This document shows, piece by piece, positions 7,250 to 15,322 of a DNA stretch of 64,000 bases. A program made the translations under genes and the position numbers. The notes below the pieces were generated by a model. It saw nothing but the letters and a program-made list of their open reading frames with translations, searched no databases and was not told where the DNA came from. This DNA comes from Pullichristensenella excrementipullorum. GTDB taxonomy: Bacteria > Bacillota > Clostridia > Christensenellales > Aristaeellaceae. Positions within the stretch are counted from its first letter, which is position 1. Each line of letters opens with the position of its first letter. The stretch lies in the NCBI GenBank assembly GCA_018713365.1, contig DVOU01000020.1, positions 152,813 through 216,812 of the forward strand, written 5' to 3'.

Positions 7250-7497
7250 TTGTGAAGATATGCGGCGTCAGGGCTGCGTACCTTCTCGCTGCGGGGTGTA
7301 ATTGCGCGTCGTAGAGCGTCTTGCGTTTTTTCTTCTGGTTGTATCCTTTATTTGCTGTTGCTGGTTCCGCTGCTTTTGCCTCTCGTATTGCTTATGTTTT
7401 GGCCGCCGACAGGGAGCTGTCGGTGGCTTGCTTGTGTGGGGGCTGAGCCTCGCGCGTGGTCGTATGGGGCGTTCCCTGTGATATGGCGGCGCGTGGG

Positions 7498-8778
7498 TCA
7501 GAAGTTTTCGGGGTAGAAGACGATGTTCGCCTCTTCCAGCCAGCTTTCGACGGTGGCGTTGTAATCGTCGGAAAGCAGTTCTTCCTCGGCGATGGCGCGC
7601 ATCTCCGCGTCGGCAAGGAAGGTCTCGAAGGGGATGGGGCCGGGGGTAACGTCGCCTTCGTAGCGGAGGATGTAGACGCCCTCGGCGCTCTCGATGGGCT
7701 CCGAGGTGTCGCCCGGGGCGGCCAGCGCCATGGCCGCAGAGACGAAGTCCGGGTCGAGAAGCTGCGAGCCGACGCCGACGTAGTAGCCGTCCTCGCGGCC
7801 CACGCCGCCTTCGACCAGGTAGGGGTCGGCCCCGTAGGCGTCGATGAGGGCGTTGAAGTCCTCGCCGGCGTCGATGCGGCCCTGCACTTCGGCGACGGTA
7901 TCGTCCAGGGAGCGGTAGATGGCCTCCATCTCCGAAAGCGCGGCGGCAATGGTCGCCTCGTCGCCGCCCAGCTCCAGCTGCGCGGTCAGTTCGCGCATGC
8001 GCGCGGCGTTTTCATCGCTGAAGGGAATGAGTATGCGCTTGACGCGGCGGTAGCCCTGCGGGTTCCAGAACACGGCCGCGCCGCCGAGGCGGTCGCTCTC
8101 GTAGCTCTGCGGGTCGGCGGTGTAGGCCATTTCCGCGTTGGCGATGGCCTGATCGTAGTAGGCGCGCAGGTCCTCGTCGGTGATCTGCACATCGGCGGTG
8201 ACGGCGGCAAAGAGGCGGTCGCGCCAGCCCTGAGAGGTCAGGCTCTCGGTGATGCTCTCCAGCGTGGTGCCCTCGCCGGCGAGAAACTCCAGCACGGCGG
8301 CGCGGTTCTCCTCGTCGGTCTTGTTCGGGTCTGCCTGATAGGCGAGGTAGTAGTCCACCATCTCGTCGAGGCTGGCCTGCGCGCGCGCGTCGATCTGCGC
8401 CGCTTCCTCCGCGCTCGGCTCGTAGACGCCCAATTCCCGCGCCTTTTGGATGAGGATGGCGTCCTCGGTGAGGTTGCTGAGTACCTCGTTTTTGATGGTG
8501 TCCTCGTGGTCGTCCGGGTCCATGCCCAACTGTTCGTAGTAATAGGCGAGATAATCGTACTCGGCCTTGGCCTCGCTGACGGTGATGACGCCGCCGTCAA
8601 AGCGCGCGGCCAGCAGGCGGGCGCTCTCCTCCTGCGACAGAAGTTCCCGCAGTTCGGCGTTCTCCGCCTCCAGTTCGGCGACGCGCGCCTCCAGTTCGGC
8701 GATCCGCTCCTCCTCCGCCAGCGCCGGGGCGCAGAGAAGCGCCAGCGCCAGCAGCGCCGCCAGCAGTTTTTTTCGCAT
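7498..8778 (-). CDS. Secreted SurA/PrsA-type foldase
   Basis: A 426-residue exported protein. It begins with a signal peptide (KKLLAALLALALLCAPALA), then a short leucine-heptad coiled coil (ERIAELEARVAELEAENAEL), a helical SurA_N-like region, and a C-terminal parvulin-like part (KRILIPFSDENAARM, then VGSQLLDPDFVSAAM and GVYILRYEGDV). Such proteins chaperone secreted proteins and may have peptidyl-prolyl isomerase activity; the rotamase half here is divergent, so activity is uncertain. I prefer the ATG at 8778 because GGAGGG lies 8 bases upstream; the ATG at 8784 abuts it. Confidence 0.82.
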   Translation of the reverse strand: MRKKLLAALLALALLCAPALAEEERIAELEARVAELEAENAELRELLSQEESARLLAARFDGGVITVSEAKAEYDYLAYYYEQLGMDPDDHEDTIKNEVLSNLTEDAILIQKARELGVYEPSAEEAAQIDARAQASLDEMVDYYLAYQADPNKTDEENRAAVLEFLAGEGTTLESITESLTSQGWRDRLFAAVTADVQITDEDLRAYYDQAIANAEMAYTADPQSYESDRLGGAAVFWNPQGYRRVKRILIPFSDENAARMRELTAQLELGGDEATIAAALSEMEAIYRSLDDTVAEVQGRIDAGEDFNALIDAYGADPYLVEGGVGREDGYYVGVGSQLLDPDFVSAAMALAAPGDTSEPIESAEGVYILRYEGDVTPGPIPFETFLADAEMRAIAEEELLSDDYNATVESWLEEANIVFYPENF

Positions 8779-8807
8779 GGTCATCCCTCCCGTGGGCTGT
8801 TTTTTGC

Positions 8808-8816
8808 ATTATACCA
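8808..8816 (-). promoter_or_regulatory. Extended -10 promoter of the foldase gene
   Basis: On the minus strand TGG followed by TATAAT (8808-8813) forms an extended -10 element about 30 bases before the start codon. No good -35 is visible. Confidence 0.5.
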
Positions 8817-8876
8817 CAAGCCGGCGCGCCCATGCGGCTTTGCCATCAAAACGTCCAGTTTTTATCCCACTACGGG

Positions 8877-9728
8877 TCACTTTTGCAGCTCCTTGAAGCC
8901 CTCGCCGAGGGCCTCGTGGACGTTCTGGACGATGACGAAGGCGCGCGGATCCACGGAATAGACGATGGAACGCAGGCGCACGGCCTCCAGACGGCTGACC
9001 ACGCACAAAAGCATGGTGCGGCCCTCGCCGCTGTACATGCCCTTGGCCTCGATGGCGGTGACGCCGCGATCCAGCTCCTTGAGGATGCGGTCGGCCATCT
9101 TTTCGCCATGGTTGGTGATGATGATGTGCGAACGCGCCAGGCCCGGGCCTTCCAGCACCTGGTCGATGACCACGTTCATGACAAAGACGCTGATGAGGGC
9201 GTACATGGCCGCCGAGGCGTCGAAGACAAAGCCCGAGGCGATGACCACGGTGGCGTCCGTGGCAAAGAGGCAGACGCTGACCTTCAGCGCCGGGACGTGG
9301 CGATGCACGATGGACGCCAGCATGTCCGAGCCGCCGGTAGTGGCGTGGCCGCGCAGCACCAGCCCGAAGCCCGCGCCGCACAGCACGCCGCCGAAGACGG
9401 CGGAGAGCAGCACATCGTCGGTCATGGCCGGTACGGGCAGATAGTCCAGCATCAGCGAAAGGGCCACCGAGGAAATAAGCGAGCGCAGCCCGAAGCCCAG
9501 CCCCATCGAGCGCAGAGAGACGAGAAACAGCGGCACGTTGAGCAGCAGATTGACAAGACCTACGCCCACCGCGGGGACGAGGTGGTTGACGATCTGGCCG
9601 ATGCCGGTGAAGCCGCCGGGAGCGACGTTGTTGGGGATGAGATAGAGGCGATAGCCGAGCGTGGCCAAAATAAGCCCCGCGGCGATGAGCAGGATGTTGA
9701 ACAGTTCGTCGCGCACGCTGCGCTTCAT
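8877..9728 (-). CDS. YitT family membrane protein (DUF161 plus DUF2179)
   Basis: A 283-residue protein: about five to six membrane helices in the first 200 residues (the duplicated DUF161 part, for example APGGFTGIGQIV and HATTGGSDMLASI), then a cytoplasmic DUF2179 domain (SHIIITNHGEKMADRI to the C-terminus). YitT proteins are common in Firmicutes, several copies per genome, without an established function. The ATG at 9728 follows AAGGAGGG. Confidence 0.9.
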   Translation of the reverse strand: MKRSVRDELFNILLIAAGLILATLGYRLYLIPNNVAPGGFTGIGQIVNHLVPAVGVGLVNLLLNVPLFLVSLRSMGLGFGLRSLISSVALSLMLDYLPVPAMTDDVLLSAVFGGVLCGAGFGLVLRGHATTGGSDMLASIVHRHVPALKVSVCLFATDATVVIASGFVFDASAAMYALISVFVMNVVIDQVLEGPGLARSHIIITNHGEKMADRILKELDRGVTAIEAKGMYSGEGRTMLLCVVSRLEAVRLRSIVYSVDPRAFVIVQNVHEALGEGFKELQK

Positions 9729-9860
9729 ACGATGGCCCTCCTTAAAGACAGTATATCCATTGTGGGCGCGGACCGGCGCGCGGCGGGCGGCATAGTATGG
9801 CCATGACCGGCAACGGTCCCGCGACTTTGCGACGCCCCGCGTCCAGAAAGGATGTTTCCC

Positions 9861-10151
9861 ATGTATCTCAGACCGCCCTTTTGCCCGGGCGAGCGCGCGC
9901 CGGACGCCCCGATGGTACGTATGCCCCTGTTCGCCGACCGGCCCTGCGGGCGCAGGCCGCCCAAGGGCTGCAAGCCGCCCCGGCCCTGCGGCTGTCCGCC
10001 GCCCCCGCCGCCCTGCCCGCCCTGTGCGCCGCACGGCATCCCCGCCGCGCCGCCGGTGTGCGTGGTCAATCCCTTCGACCCCTGCGAGCGGGCCACAGTG
10101 CTGCTCTCCATCGACGAATGCGGCAATCTCATCGTCTGCGTAAAGCGCTGA
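9861..10151 (+). CDS. Small Pro/Cys-rich protein
   Basis: A 96-residue protein. Residues about 30-60 are a proline-rich run with regularly placed Cys (CGCPPPPPPCPPC). The C-terminal 30 residues (NPFDPCERATVLLSIDECG) look like a folded conserved piece with three more Cys. There is no signal peptide. AAAGG precedes the ATG at 9861; an in-frame ATG at 9852 lies nearer the same site. Cys-rich proline-rich small proteins occur as spore coat or metal-binding proteins, but I cannot assign this one. Confidence 0.55.
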   Translation: MYLRPPFCPGERAPDAPMVRMPLFADRPCGRRPPKGCKPPRPCGCPPPPPPCPPCAPHGIPAAPPVCVVNPFDPCERATVLLSIDECGNLIVCVKR

Positions 10152-10196
10152 CGGCGCATAAAACGCCCCTCCGCGGAGCAAACTGACACTGCAAGC

Positions 10197-10216
10197 GCCC
10201 GGAACGCCTTCCGGGC
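10197..10216 (+). other. Perfect 8-base hairpin
   Basis: GCCCGGAA / TTCCGGGC around a 4-base loop. It lies between the Pro/Cys-rich gene and the zinc-ribbon gene and has no T-run, so it may be a processing or stability hairpin. Confidence 0.4.
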
Positions 10217-10255
10217 CATCCGCGCCGGAGAACTCTTTGCGAAGGGGTGTTTTGG

Positions 10256-10408
10256 GTGTCGATGATGGAATGCGCCATGTGCCACCGCGCGGCGGACGCG
10301 CGCTCTTTGCGCGGCTGCCCGATGTGCGGAGCGATGCTCTGCGACGATTGCGCGGAGCGCGAACAGGGCCTGTGCGCCGACTGCGCCGCCGCCGGGCGCG
10401 AGGAATGA
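10256..10408 (+). CDS. Tiny zinc-ribbon protein, four CxxC motifs
   Basis: A 50-residue protein reading MSMMECAMCHRAADARS and on, with four CxxC knuckles: CAMC, CPMC, CDDC and CADC. Eight Cys in 50 residues strongly suggest binding of two zinc ions, as in B-box or double zinc-ribbon mini-proteins. I chose the GTG at 10256 because AAGGGG (10242-10247) lies 8 bases upstream; the ATG at 10262 is an alternative. A strong terminator follows 13 bases after the stop, which supports an independent small transcription unit with the Pro/Cys-rich gene. Confidence 0.6.
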   Translation: MSMMECAMCHRAADARSLRGCPMCGAMLCDDCAEREQGLCADCAAAGREE

Positions 10409-10421
10409 GCGCCTGTCCCTT

Positions 10422-10453
10422 CCCCGCGAAGCGCGCCTTCGCGGGGCGTTTTT
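10422..10453 (+). terminator. Intrinsic terminator
   Basis: CCCCGCGAA (10422-10430) pairs with TTCGCGGGG (10438-10446), followed by CG and TTTTT. The T-run overlaps the stop codon of the convergent dnaB gene. Confidence 0.8.
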
Positions 10454-11816
10454 ACGCCTGCGCGGGCGCCGCGGCCTCGCGCGCGCGGGGGGACAGATCC
10501 ATAAACCAGGTGTATTCGCCCTTCCAGCCGAGCTTCACCGTGCCCAGAGCGCCGTTGCGCTGCTTGGCGATGATGATCTCGGCGATGTTCTTTTCCGCCG
10601 TTTCCGGCTCGTAGTAGTCCTCACGATGGATGAACATCACCACGTCCGCATCCTGCTCGATGGCGCCGGATTCGCGGATGTCGGAGAGCATGGGGCGATG
10701 GTTGGCGCGGCCCGTGGGCGCGCGGGAGAGCTGGGAAAGGGCGATGACCGGCACGCCCAGTTCCGTGGCCAGGCCCTTGAGCGAGCGGGAGATGGCCGAG
10801 ACTTCCTCCTGCCGGCTGCCAAAGCGGCCGGAGGCGGTCATCAGCTGGATGTAGTCAATCATGATGAGGTCCAGCCCCTGCTCCAGTTGCAGGCGCCGCG
10901 CCTTGGAGCGCACCTCGGCCACGGTGACGCCGGAGGAGGCGTCCACGAACATGCCGCTGGGACCGATGGCGATCATCGCCTCGGAGAGCTTGCCCCACTC
11001 TTCATCCGATATTTGCCCGCGGCGCACGCGCTGCATATCCACCTTGGCTTCGGTGCAGAGCATGCGCATGGCAAGCTGTTCGGCGGGCATTTCCAGAGAG
11101 AACACCGCCGCCTTCTTGCCCGCGCGGATGGCGGCGTTTTCAACGATGTTCATGCCAAAGCTGGTCTTGCCCATGGAGGGGCGGGCGGCGATGAGTACCA
11201 GTTCGCCCGCGTGCAGTCCGGTGAGCATGTCGTCCAGTTCCGAATAGCCGGTGGGCACGCCCTCGATGCGGCCATGGTTTTTGACCAGTTCCTCGATCTT
11301 CTCAAAGGTATTGAGAAGGATGGGCTGGATGGGCTTGAGCTGCTCGCCGCCCTTGCGCATGGCGATGTCGTAGATGGCGCGCTCGGCGTTTTCCAGTATA
11401 TCGCGCGTCTCCCGCTCGCCCTCGTAGCTCATGTTGACGATCTCCTCGGCGGCGCGGATGAGCTTGCGCAGCGTCGAGCGTTCATCGACGATCCTGATGT
11501 AGGCGCGCACATTGCTGGCGGAGGGCACGGCGTTGACCAGTTCGATGAGGTACTGCGCGCCGCCCACCGCCTCCAGTTTGCCGCGGCTGGACAGCTCGGC
11601 GTCCAGCGTCACCAAATCGAGGGCTCGCCCCGTTTCGGAGAGCGCGCGCATGGCGGAATAGACCTCGCGGTTGGCGGGGTCGTAAAAATCATCCTCCGTG
11701 AGCGATTCGAGGACCAGCAGCGCCGCCTCGTTGGAGCGCAACATCGCCCCCAGCACCGAGCGCTCGGACTCGGGATGGTTGGGCATTGCGCGCGCTTCCC
11801 GCGCAAGCGATTCCAT
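10452..11816 (-). CDS. dnaB: Replicative DNA helicase DnaB (DnaC of Firmicutes)
   Basis: 454 residues, normal for the family. The N-terminal domain (ESERSVLGAMLRSNEAA) binds primase; the C-terminal RecA-like motor carries Walker A ARPSMGKTS, Walker B MIDYIQLM and the DnaB motif SQLSRAPTGRANHRPMLSD. The hexamer unwinds DNA at the replication fork. The start codon lies one base after the rplI stop, so the genes are translationally linked. No intein is present. Confidence 0.96.
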   Translation of the reverse strand: MESLAREARAMPNHPESERSVLGAMLRSNEAALLVLESLTEDDFYDPANREVYSAMRALSETGRALDLVTLDAELSSRGKLEAVGGAQYLIELVNAVPSASNVRAYIRIVDERSTLRKLIRAAEEIVNMSYEGERETRDILENAERAIYDIAMRKGGEQLKPIQPILLNTFEKIEELVKNHGRIEGVPTGYSELDDMLTGLHAGELVLIAARPSMGKTSFGMNIVENAAIRAGKKAAVFSLEMPAEQLAMRMLCTEAKVDMQRVRRGQISDEEWGKLSEAMIAIGPSGMFVDASSGVTVAEVRSKARRLQLEQGLDLIMIDYIQLMTASGRFGSRQEEVSAISRSLKGLATELGVPVIALSQLSRAPTGRANHRPMLSDIRESGAIEQDADVVMFIHREDYYEPETAEKNIAEIIIAKQRNGALGTVKLGWKGEYTWFMDLSPRAREAAAPAQA

Positions 11817-11817
11817 G

Positions 11818-12270
11818 TTACTTGCTTTCCACGGTGACGTTGATGAGCATGCGCGTGCTTACGCCGGCGGTGAGGCGCACGGTGCAAAGCACCTGACCGG
11901 CGGACTTGATCGGCTCCTCCGGCTCGATGCGGCGCTTGTCCACTTCCACGCCGTACTGCTCCTTGAGCGCCTGCGCCAGCTGCTCGTTGGTGACGGTGCC
12001 GTAGAGCTTGCCGCCCTCGCCGCCGCGCGCCTTGATCTGGATGACCTTGCCCTTGAGGGCGCGGGACTTTTCCTCGGCCTCGGCAAGGCGCACGGCCTCG
12101 CGGTGCTTTTCGGCGCTGCGGGCGCGCTCCACGGCGTTGAGCGCCTCGCTGGTGGCCTCGCGGGCCAGCTTGCGCGGCAGGAGGAAGTTGCGCGCGTAGC
12201 CGTCGGAAACTTCCACGATCTGGTCCTTCTTGCCGGAGCCCTTGACATCCTGAAGCAGGATCACCTTCAT
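11818..12270 (-). CDS. rplI: 50S ribosomal protein L9
   Basis: 150 residues with the N-terminal MKVILLQDVKGSGKKD and the long central helix and C-terminal domain of L9. It binds 23S rRNA near the L1 stalk. Placement between a DUF2232 protein and dnaB follows the Bacillus yybS-yybT-rplI-dnaC cluster. An AGGGAGGT site precedes the ATG. Confidence 0.97.
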   Translation of the reverse strand: MKVILLQDVKGSGKKDQIVEVSDGYARNFLLPRKLAREATSEALNAVERARSAEKHREAVRLAEAEEKSRALKGKVIQIKARGGEGGKLYGTVTNEQLAQALKEQYGVEVDKRRIEPEEPIKSAGQVLCTVRLTAGVSTRMLINVTVESK

Positions 12271-12309
12271 AAATGTATGACCTCCCTCTCGGTCTCCCGC
12301 GGCGGGCGT

Positions 12310-13455
12310 TCAATCCGCGTCGCCGTCGGAGCCATCGTCGTCATCGGAGCCGCCCCATGGGCCGCCTCCGTCAACATCATCGTTTGTATCGTCGTCGCCG
12401 CCATGGCGCGCGCGCCGCTTTTGCAGATAGCGCGTCACCGCGCCGTCTGTGGGGCTGAACAGCGATGAGAGCATGCCGTACAGAACGCTCAGATTCGCCG
12501 TCAGCGGCAAGAGCAGCAGCAGGGCGATGAGCAGGCGCCGCGCACCCGGGCGCATGGAGCGCAAGCGGCGCTCCAGAGAGCCGACCGCCTGCACGCGGAA
12601 GGCGAGCGCGGCGAGCATTTGCAGGGCCATGGCCACGCTCTGCGCCTGCGAGAGCGGCGCGAATTGAAACAAAAGCAGCGAAGATACGTAAAAGACCGTT
12701 GCCGCCACCGCCATGGAGGCGGGCAGGCGCCATTTATTCAGCGGCGTCCAGCGCAGCGCTTCCAGCGCCCCTTCGCGCACCAGACGGCGCAGGGGCAGCG
12801 CCGTAGCGAGCAGGCCCGTCAGCGCCGCGGAGGTGAGCAGCGTGCCCGGCACGCTTAGGGCCAGCGTGTTGCGCAGTGCCTCGGTGAGCGAGGCGACGCT
12901 GCGCGCGCGCTCGGCGGGATCAAGGAAGCCGAGCGAATAGGTGAGCAGGTTGAGCGCCTCGGGCGCGTCGCCGCCGTAGAACAGCGTAAGGAAGGAATCG
13001 AGCATGCCCGCTGGCAGGGCTTCCAGCTCGCGGCGCACCAGAGCGGCAAGGTAGTCCGCCAGATCCATGCCCACCAGATAGCGGGCCAGGCCCACCGTCA
13101 AAACCGCGCACAGCAGCCAGACCGGCAATGTGCGGCGCAGGGCCTCGAACAGCGGCGGCCCGCCGGGGCGCAATGTCCACAGCGTGAAGGCCAGCGGCGC
13201 GACCAGCAGGATAAATTCCAGCGCAGCCAGCGCCGCGCCAAAGGAGGCGTAGGCCACGCCCAGCTGCACGGCGCAGGAAAGCAGGGCCGCCGCCGCCCCG
13301 GCATAGGCATAGGTGAGCGCGGTAAGCACCGGCGCGAGGAACAGAAGCGGCGAGAGCGCCAGCATGTACTGCGAAGTCAGGCCGATAAGCACGGCCAGCA
13401 GCGCGCCCGCGATGAGCCTGCCCGGCGTGCGGCGCGGAGTTTTGATATCGACCAA
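12310..13455 (-). CDS. DUF2232 (YybS-like) membrane protein
   Basis: 381 residues with about eight predicted membrane helices and an acidic cytoplasmic tail (GGSDDDDGSDGDAD). DUF2232 proteins lie upstream of rplI in many Firmicutes and have no firm function. The start is a TTG at 13455 with GGAGG seven bases upstream; an ATG overlapping that site is in another frame. The yybT/gdpP gene normally between yybS and rplI is missing here. Confidence 0.85.
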   Translation of the reverse strand: MVDIKTPRRTPGRLIAGALLAVLIGLTSQYMLALSPLLFLAPVLTALTYAYAGAAAALLSCAVQLGVAYASFGAALAALEFILLVAPLAFTLWTLRPGGPPLFEALRRTLPVWLLCAVLTVGLARYLVGMDLADYLAALVRRELEALPAGMLDSFLTLFYGGDAPEALNLLTYSLGFLDPAERARSVASLTEALRNTLALSVPGTLLTSAALTGLLATALPLRRLVREGALEALRWTPLNKWRLPASMAVAATVFYVSSLLLFQFAPLSQAQSVAMALQMLAALAFRVQAVGSLERRLRSMRPGARRLLIALLLLLPLTANLSVLYGMLSSLFSPTDGAVTRYLQKRRARHGGDDDTNDDVDGGGPWGGSDDDDGSDGDAD

Positions 13456-13502
13456 GGGACATCCTCCAGATCGCTTTGCGCGGCCCAGCCGCGCGCATGT
13501 CC

Positions 13503-13531
13503 ATTATAGCACGAAAGCGCGCATCCGTAAA
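13503..13531 (-). promoter_or_regulatory. Promoter of the DUF2232-rplI-dnaB operon
   Basis: Minus strand TTTACG (13526-13531), 17 bases, TATAAT (13503-13508), with TGC before the -10 giving an extended element. Confidence 0.65.
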
Positions 13532-13559
13532 GCGCCGGGGCGCGCCCGGATGATGCAAA

Positions 13560-13593
13560 AATGCCTCCACAAGTTTGGCTTTGTGAAGGCATT
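13560..13593 (-). terminator. Terminator of yajC
   Basis: On the minus strand AATGCCTTCACAA pairs with TTGTGGAGGCATT and is followed by TTTGC. One G-T wobble or mismatch; loop of 8 bases. Confidence 0.75.
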
Positions 13594-13618
13594 CAGGCGC
13601 TCGCGGGTTTGTCGCGCT

Positions 13619-13990
13619 TTACACCTGCGGCTCGGCGTCGTTCTCCACCGGCGCGTCCTCGACGCTGCGGATGGCCCAGCGCGCCATGACCATCTGGTTC
13701 TTGGCGGAGCCGACGGCCAGCGTCACGGTATCGTCCTTGAGGGCGACGATGGTGCCGTAGATGCCACCGATGGTGCATACGCGGTCGCCCGTCTTCAGGG
13801 CGGCGAGCATATCCTTGACCTTCTTGTCCTTCTTGCGCTGCGGGCGGATGAGCAGGAAGTAGAAGATGGCGACCATGGCCACCAGCATGACGATGGTGCT
13901 GATCATGCCGCCGGTCTGCGCAGCCGCGTCGGTCGTGCCCGTGGCGGCCGTTTCCGCCAGCGCTGTGAGAAGATTGTTCCAATTCAACAT
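13619..13990 (-). CDS. yajC: Preprotein translocase subunit YajC
   Basis: 123 residues: a short N-terminal segment, one membrane helix (STIVMLVAMVAIFYFLLIR), then the YajC core PQRKKDKKVKDMLAALKTGD and GIYGTIVALKDDTVTL. It associates with SecDF-type export machinery. The ATG at 13990 has AAGGGG upstream. It lies next to tgt, a common arrangement, but each gene seems to be its own unit here because yajC has its own promoter and terminator. Confidence 0.93.
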   Translation of the reverse strand: MLNWNNLLTALAETAATGTTDAAAQTGGMISTIVMLVAMVAIFYFLLIRPQRKKDKKVKDMLAALKTGDRVCTIGGIYGTIVALKDDTVTLAVGSAKNQMVMARWAIRSVEDAPVENDAEPQV

Positions 13991-14033
13991 ATTCAGACCC
14001 CTTTGCATATAGTCGATCGAATGCCTGAAAGAC

Positions 14034-14062
14034 ATTATATCCCAATTTCGCGGCGATTACAA
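14034..14062 (-). promoter_or_regulatory. Promoter of yajC
   Basis: Minus strand TTGTAA (14057-14062), 17 bases, TATAAT (14034-14039). Confidence 0.7.
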
Positions 14063-14113
14063 CTTTTTCTCTTCAATTAAGTGTGTCATTCACGTAAAAA
14101 GTTTCCCGGCGCG

Positions 14114-15238
14114 TTACCAGTTGTCGCGGCCATGGCGGGCGTAGAATGCCTCCGCCCAGTCGCGCAGGCTGTCCTGCTCGATGGCGGCGCGCATTTCCTC
14201 CATCATGCGGGTGAGGAAGCGCAGGTTGTGGATGGAGGCAAGGCGCAATGCGAGGATCTCCCCCGCCTTGAACAGATGGCGGATATAGGCGCGGGAGAAG
14301 TTTTTGCAGGCGTAGCAGTCGCAATCCGCATCCAGAGGGCCGAAGTCCTCGGCGTAGCGGGCGTTTTTCACCACCAGACGGCCATCGTGGGTGAAGACGG
14401 TGCCGTTGCGGGCCACGCGGGTGGCCAGCACGCAATCGAACATGTCCACGCCGCGCATCACGCCCTCGATGAGGCAGTCCGGCGAGCCAACGCCCATCAG
14501 GTAGCGGGGCTTGTTCTGCGGGAGGATGGGGTCGATGGCCTCGAGGATGTCGTACATGATCTCCTTGGGCTCGCCGACGCTTAAGCCCCCGATGCCAAGG
14601 CCGGGCAGGTCGAGCGCCGCCATCTGCCGGGCGCACTCCATGCGCAGTTCGCGCGAAAACGCCCCCTGCACGATGCCGAACAGCGCCTGATCCTCGCGCG
14701 TTTTGGCCTTCATGCAGCGCTCCAGCCAGCGCAACGTGCGCTTCATGGCATCGCGGGCGCGCGCCTCGTCGCAGGGGTAGGGCGAGCATTCGTCAAACTG
14801 CATGATAATGTCCGCGCCGAGCTTTTCCTGAATGGCGATGGACGTCTCCGGGGCGAAGAAGTGGCGGCTGCCGTCCAGATGGGAGCGGAACTCCACGCCC
14901 TCCTCGCGCACCTTGCGAAGGTCCGCCAGCGAAAAGACCTGAAAGCCGCCGCTGTCGGTGAGGATGGGCCTGTCCCAGCGCATGAAGCCGTGCAGACCGC
15001 CGGCGCGGGCAACCAGATCCTCGCCGGGGCGCAGGTGGAGATGGTAGGTGTTGGAGAGGATGATCTGCGCGCCGATGTCCTTAAGTTCGTCCGGGGTCAT
15101 GGTCTTGACCGTGGCCTGCGTGCCCACGGGCATGTACACGGGCGTTTCGATGACGCCGTGGGGCGTGTGCAGACGGCCGCGGCGCGCGCCGGTCTGCTTG
15201 CAAATGTGCAAAAGTTCAAATTCAAAGGGCTTGGGCAA
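14114..15238 (-). CDS. tgt: tRNA-guanine transglycosylase
   Basis: 374 residues. It exchanges G34 of GUN tRNAs for preQ1 in queuosine synthesis. Visible are the substrate loop DSGGFQVFS with an active-site Asp, the GIVQGA and GIGGLSVGE motifs, the nucleophile region DMFDCVLATR and the zinc site CDCYAC with a later His. I chose the TTG at 15238 (LPKPFEFELLH), with GGAGG nine bases upstream, over a longer in-frame reading. No other queuosine gene is nearby. Confidence 0.95.
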   Translation of the reverse strand: MPKPFEFELLHICKQTGARRGRLHTPHGVIETPVYMPVGTQATVKTMTPDELKDIGAQIILSNTYHLHLRPGEDLVARAGGLHGFMRWDRPILTDSGGFQVFSLADLRKVREEGVEFRSHLDGSRHFFAPETSIAIQEKLGADIIMQFDECSPYPCDEARARDAMKRTLRWLERCMKAKTREDQALFGIVQGAFSRELRMECARQMAALDLPGLGIGGLSVGEPKEIMYDILEAIDPILPQNKPRYLMGVGSPDCLIEGVMRGVDMFDCVLATRVARNGTVFTHDGRLVVKNARYAEDFGPLDADCDCYACKNFSRAYIRHLFKAGEILALRLASIHNLRFLTRMMEEMRAAIEQDSLRDWAEAFYARHGRDNW

Positions 15239-15278
15239 TTTGCGTGTCCTCCATTGCGGTATGAAGCGCCTGCGGCGC

Positions 15279-15306
15279 AAAAAAACGGCGACCTGCGCGG
15301 GTCGCC
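15279..15306 (-). terminator. Terminator of the Ig-like protein gene
   Basis: Minus strand GGCGACC, a 6-base loop, GGTCGCC, then G and seven T. It sits between the Ig-like gene and tgt. Confidence 0.85.
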
Positions 15307-15322
15307 GGAAAATGCCTGTCTG

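Larger units (their letters stand above)
6759..7497. other. 740-base non-coding island with several hairpins
   Basis: No supported gene. Base composition is less G+C-rich and less codon-like than the flanks. Structured pieces include TCCGGC/GCCGGA (6913-6931), a long imperfect hairpin closed by ACAGTCA/TGACTGT (6961-7015), a terminator-like hairpin (7024-7077), a promoter plus two-hairpin unit (7088-7209), a CRISPR-repeat-like element (7218-7249) and a strong hairpin GCCGCCGACAG/CTGTCGGTGGC (7402-7427). Between 7250 and 7400 the minus strand is purine-rich and reads briefly open (rich in Lys, Gln and Arg) but without a start, perhaps a gene remnant. Confidence 0.6.

Noticed and set aside
7252..7495. 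Minus-strand Lys/Gln/Arg-rich reading downstream of the foldase
   Set aside because: No start codon of its own and only about 40 residues of distinctive sequence; possibly a remnant but not callable.
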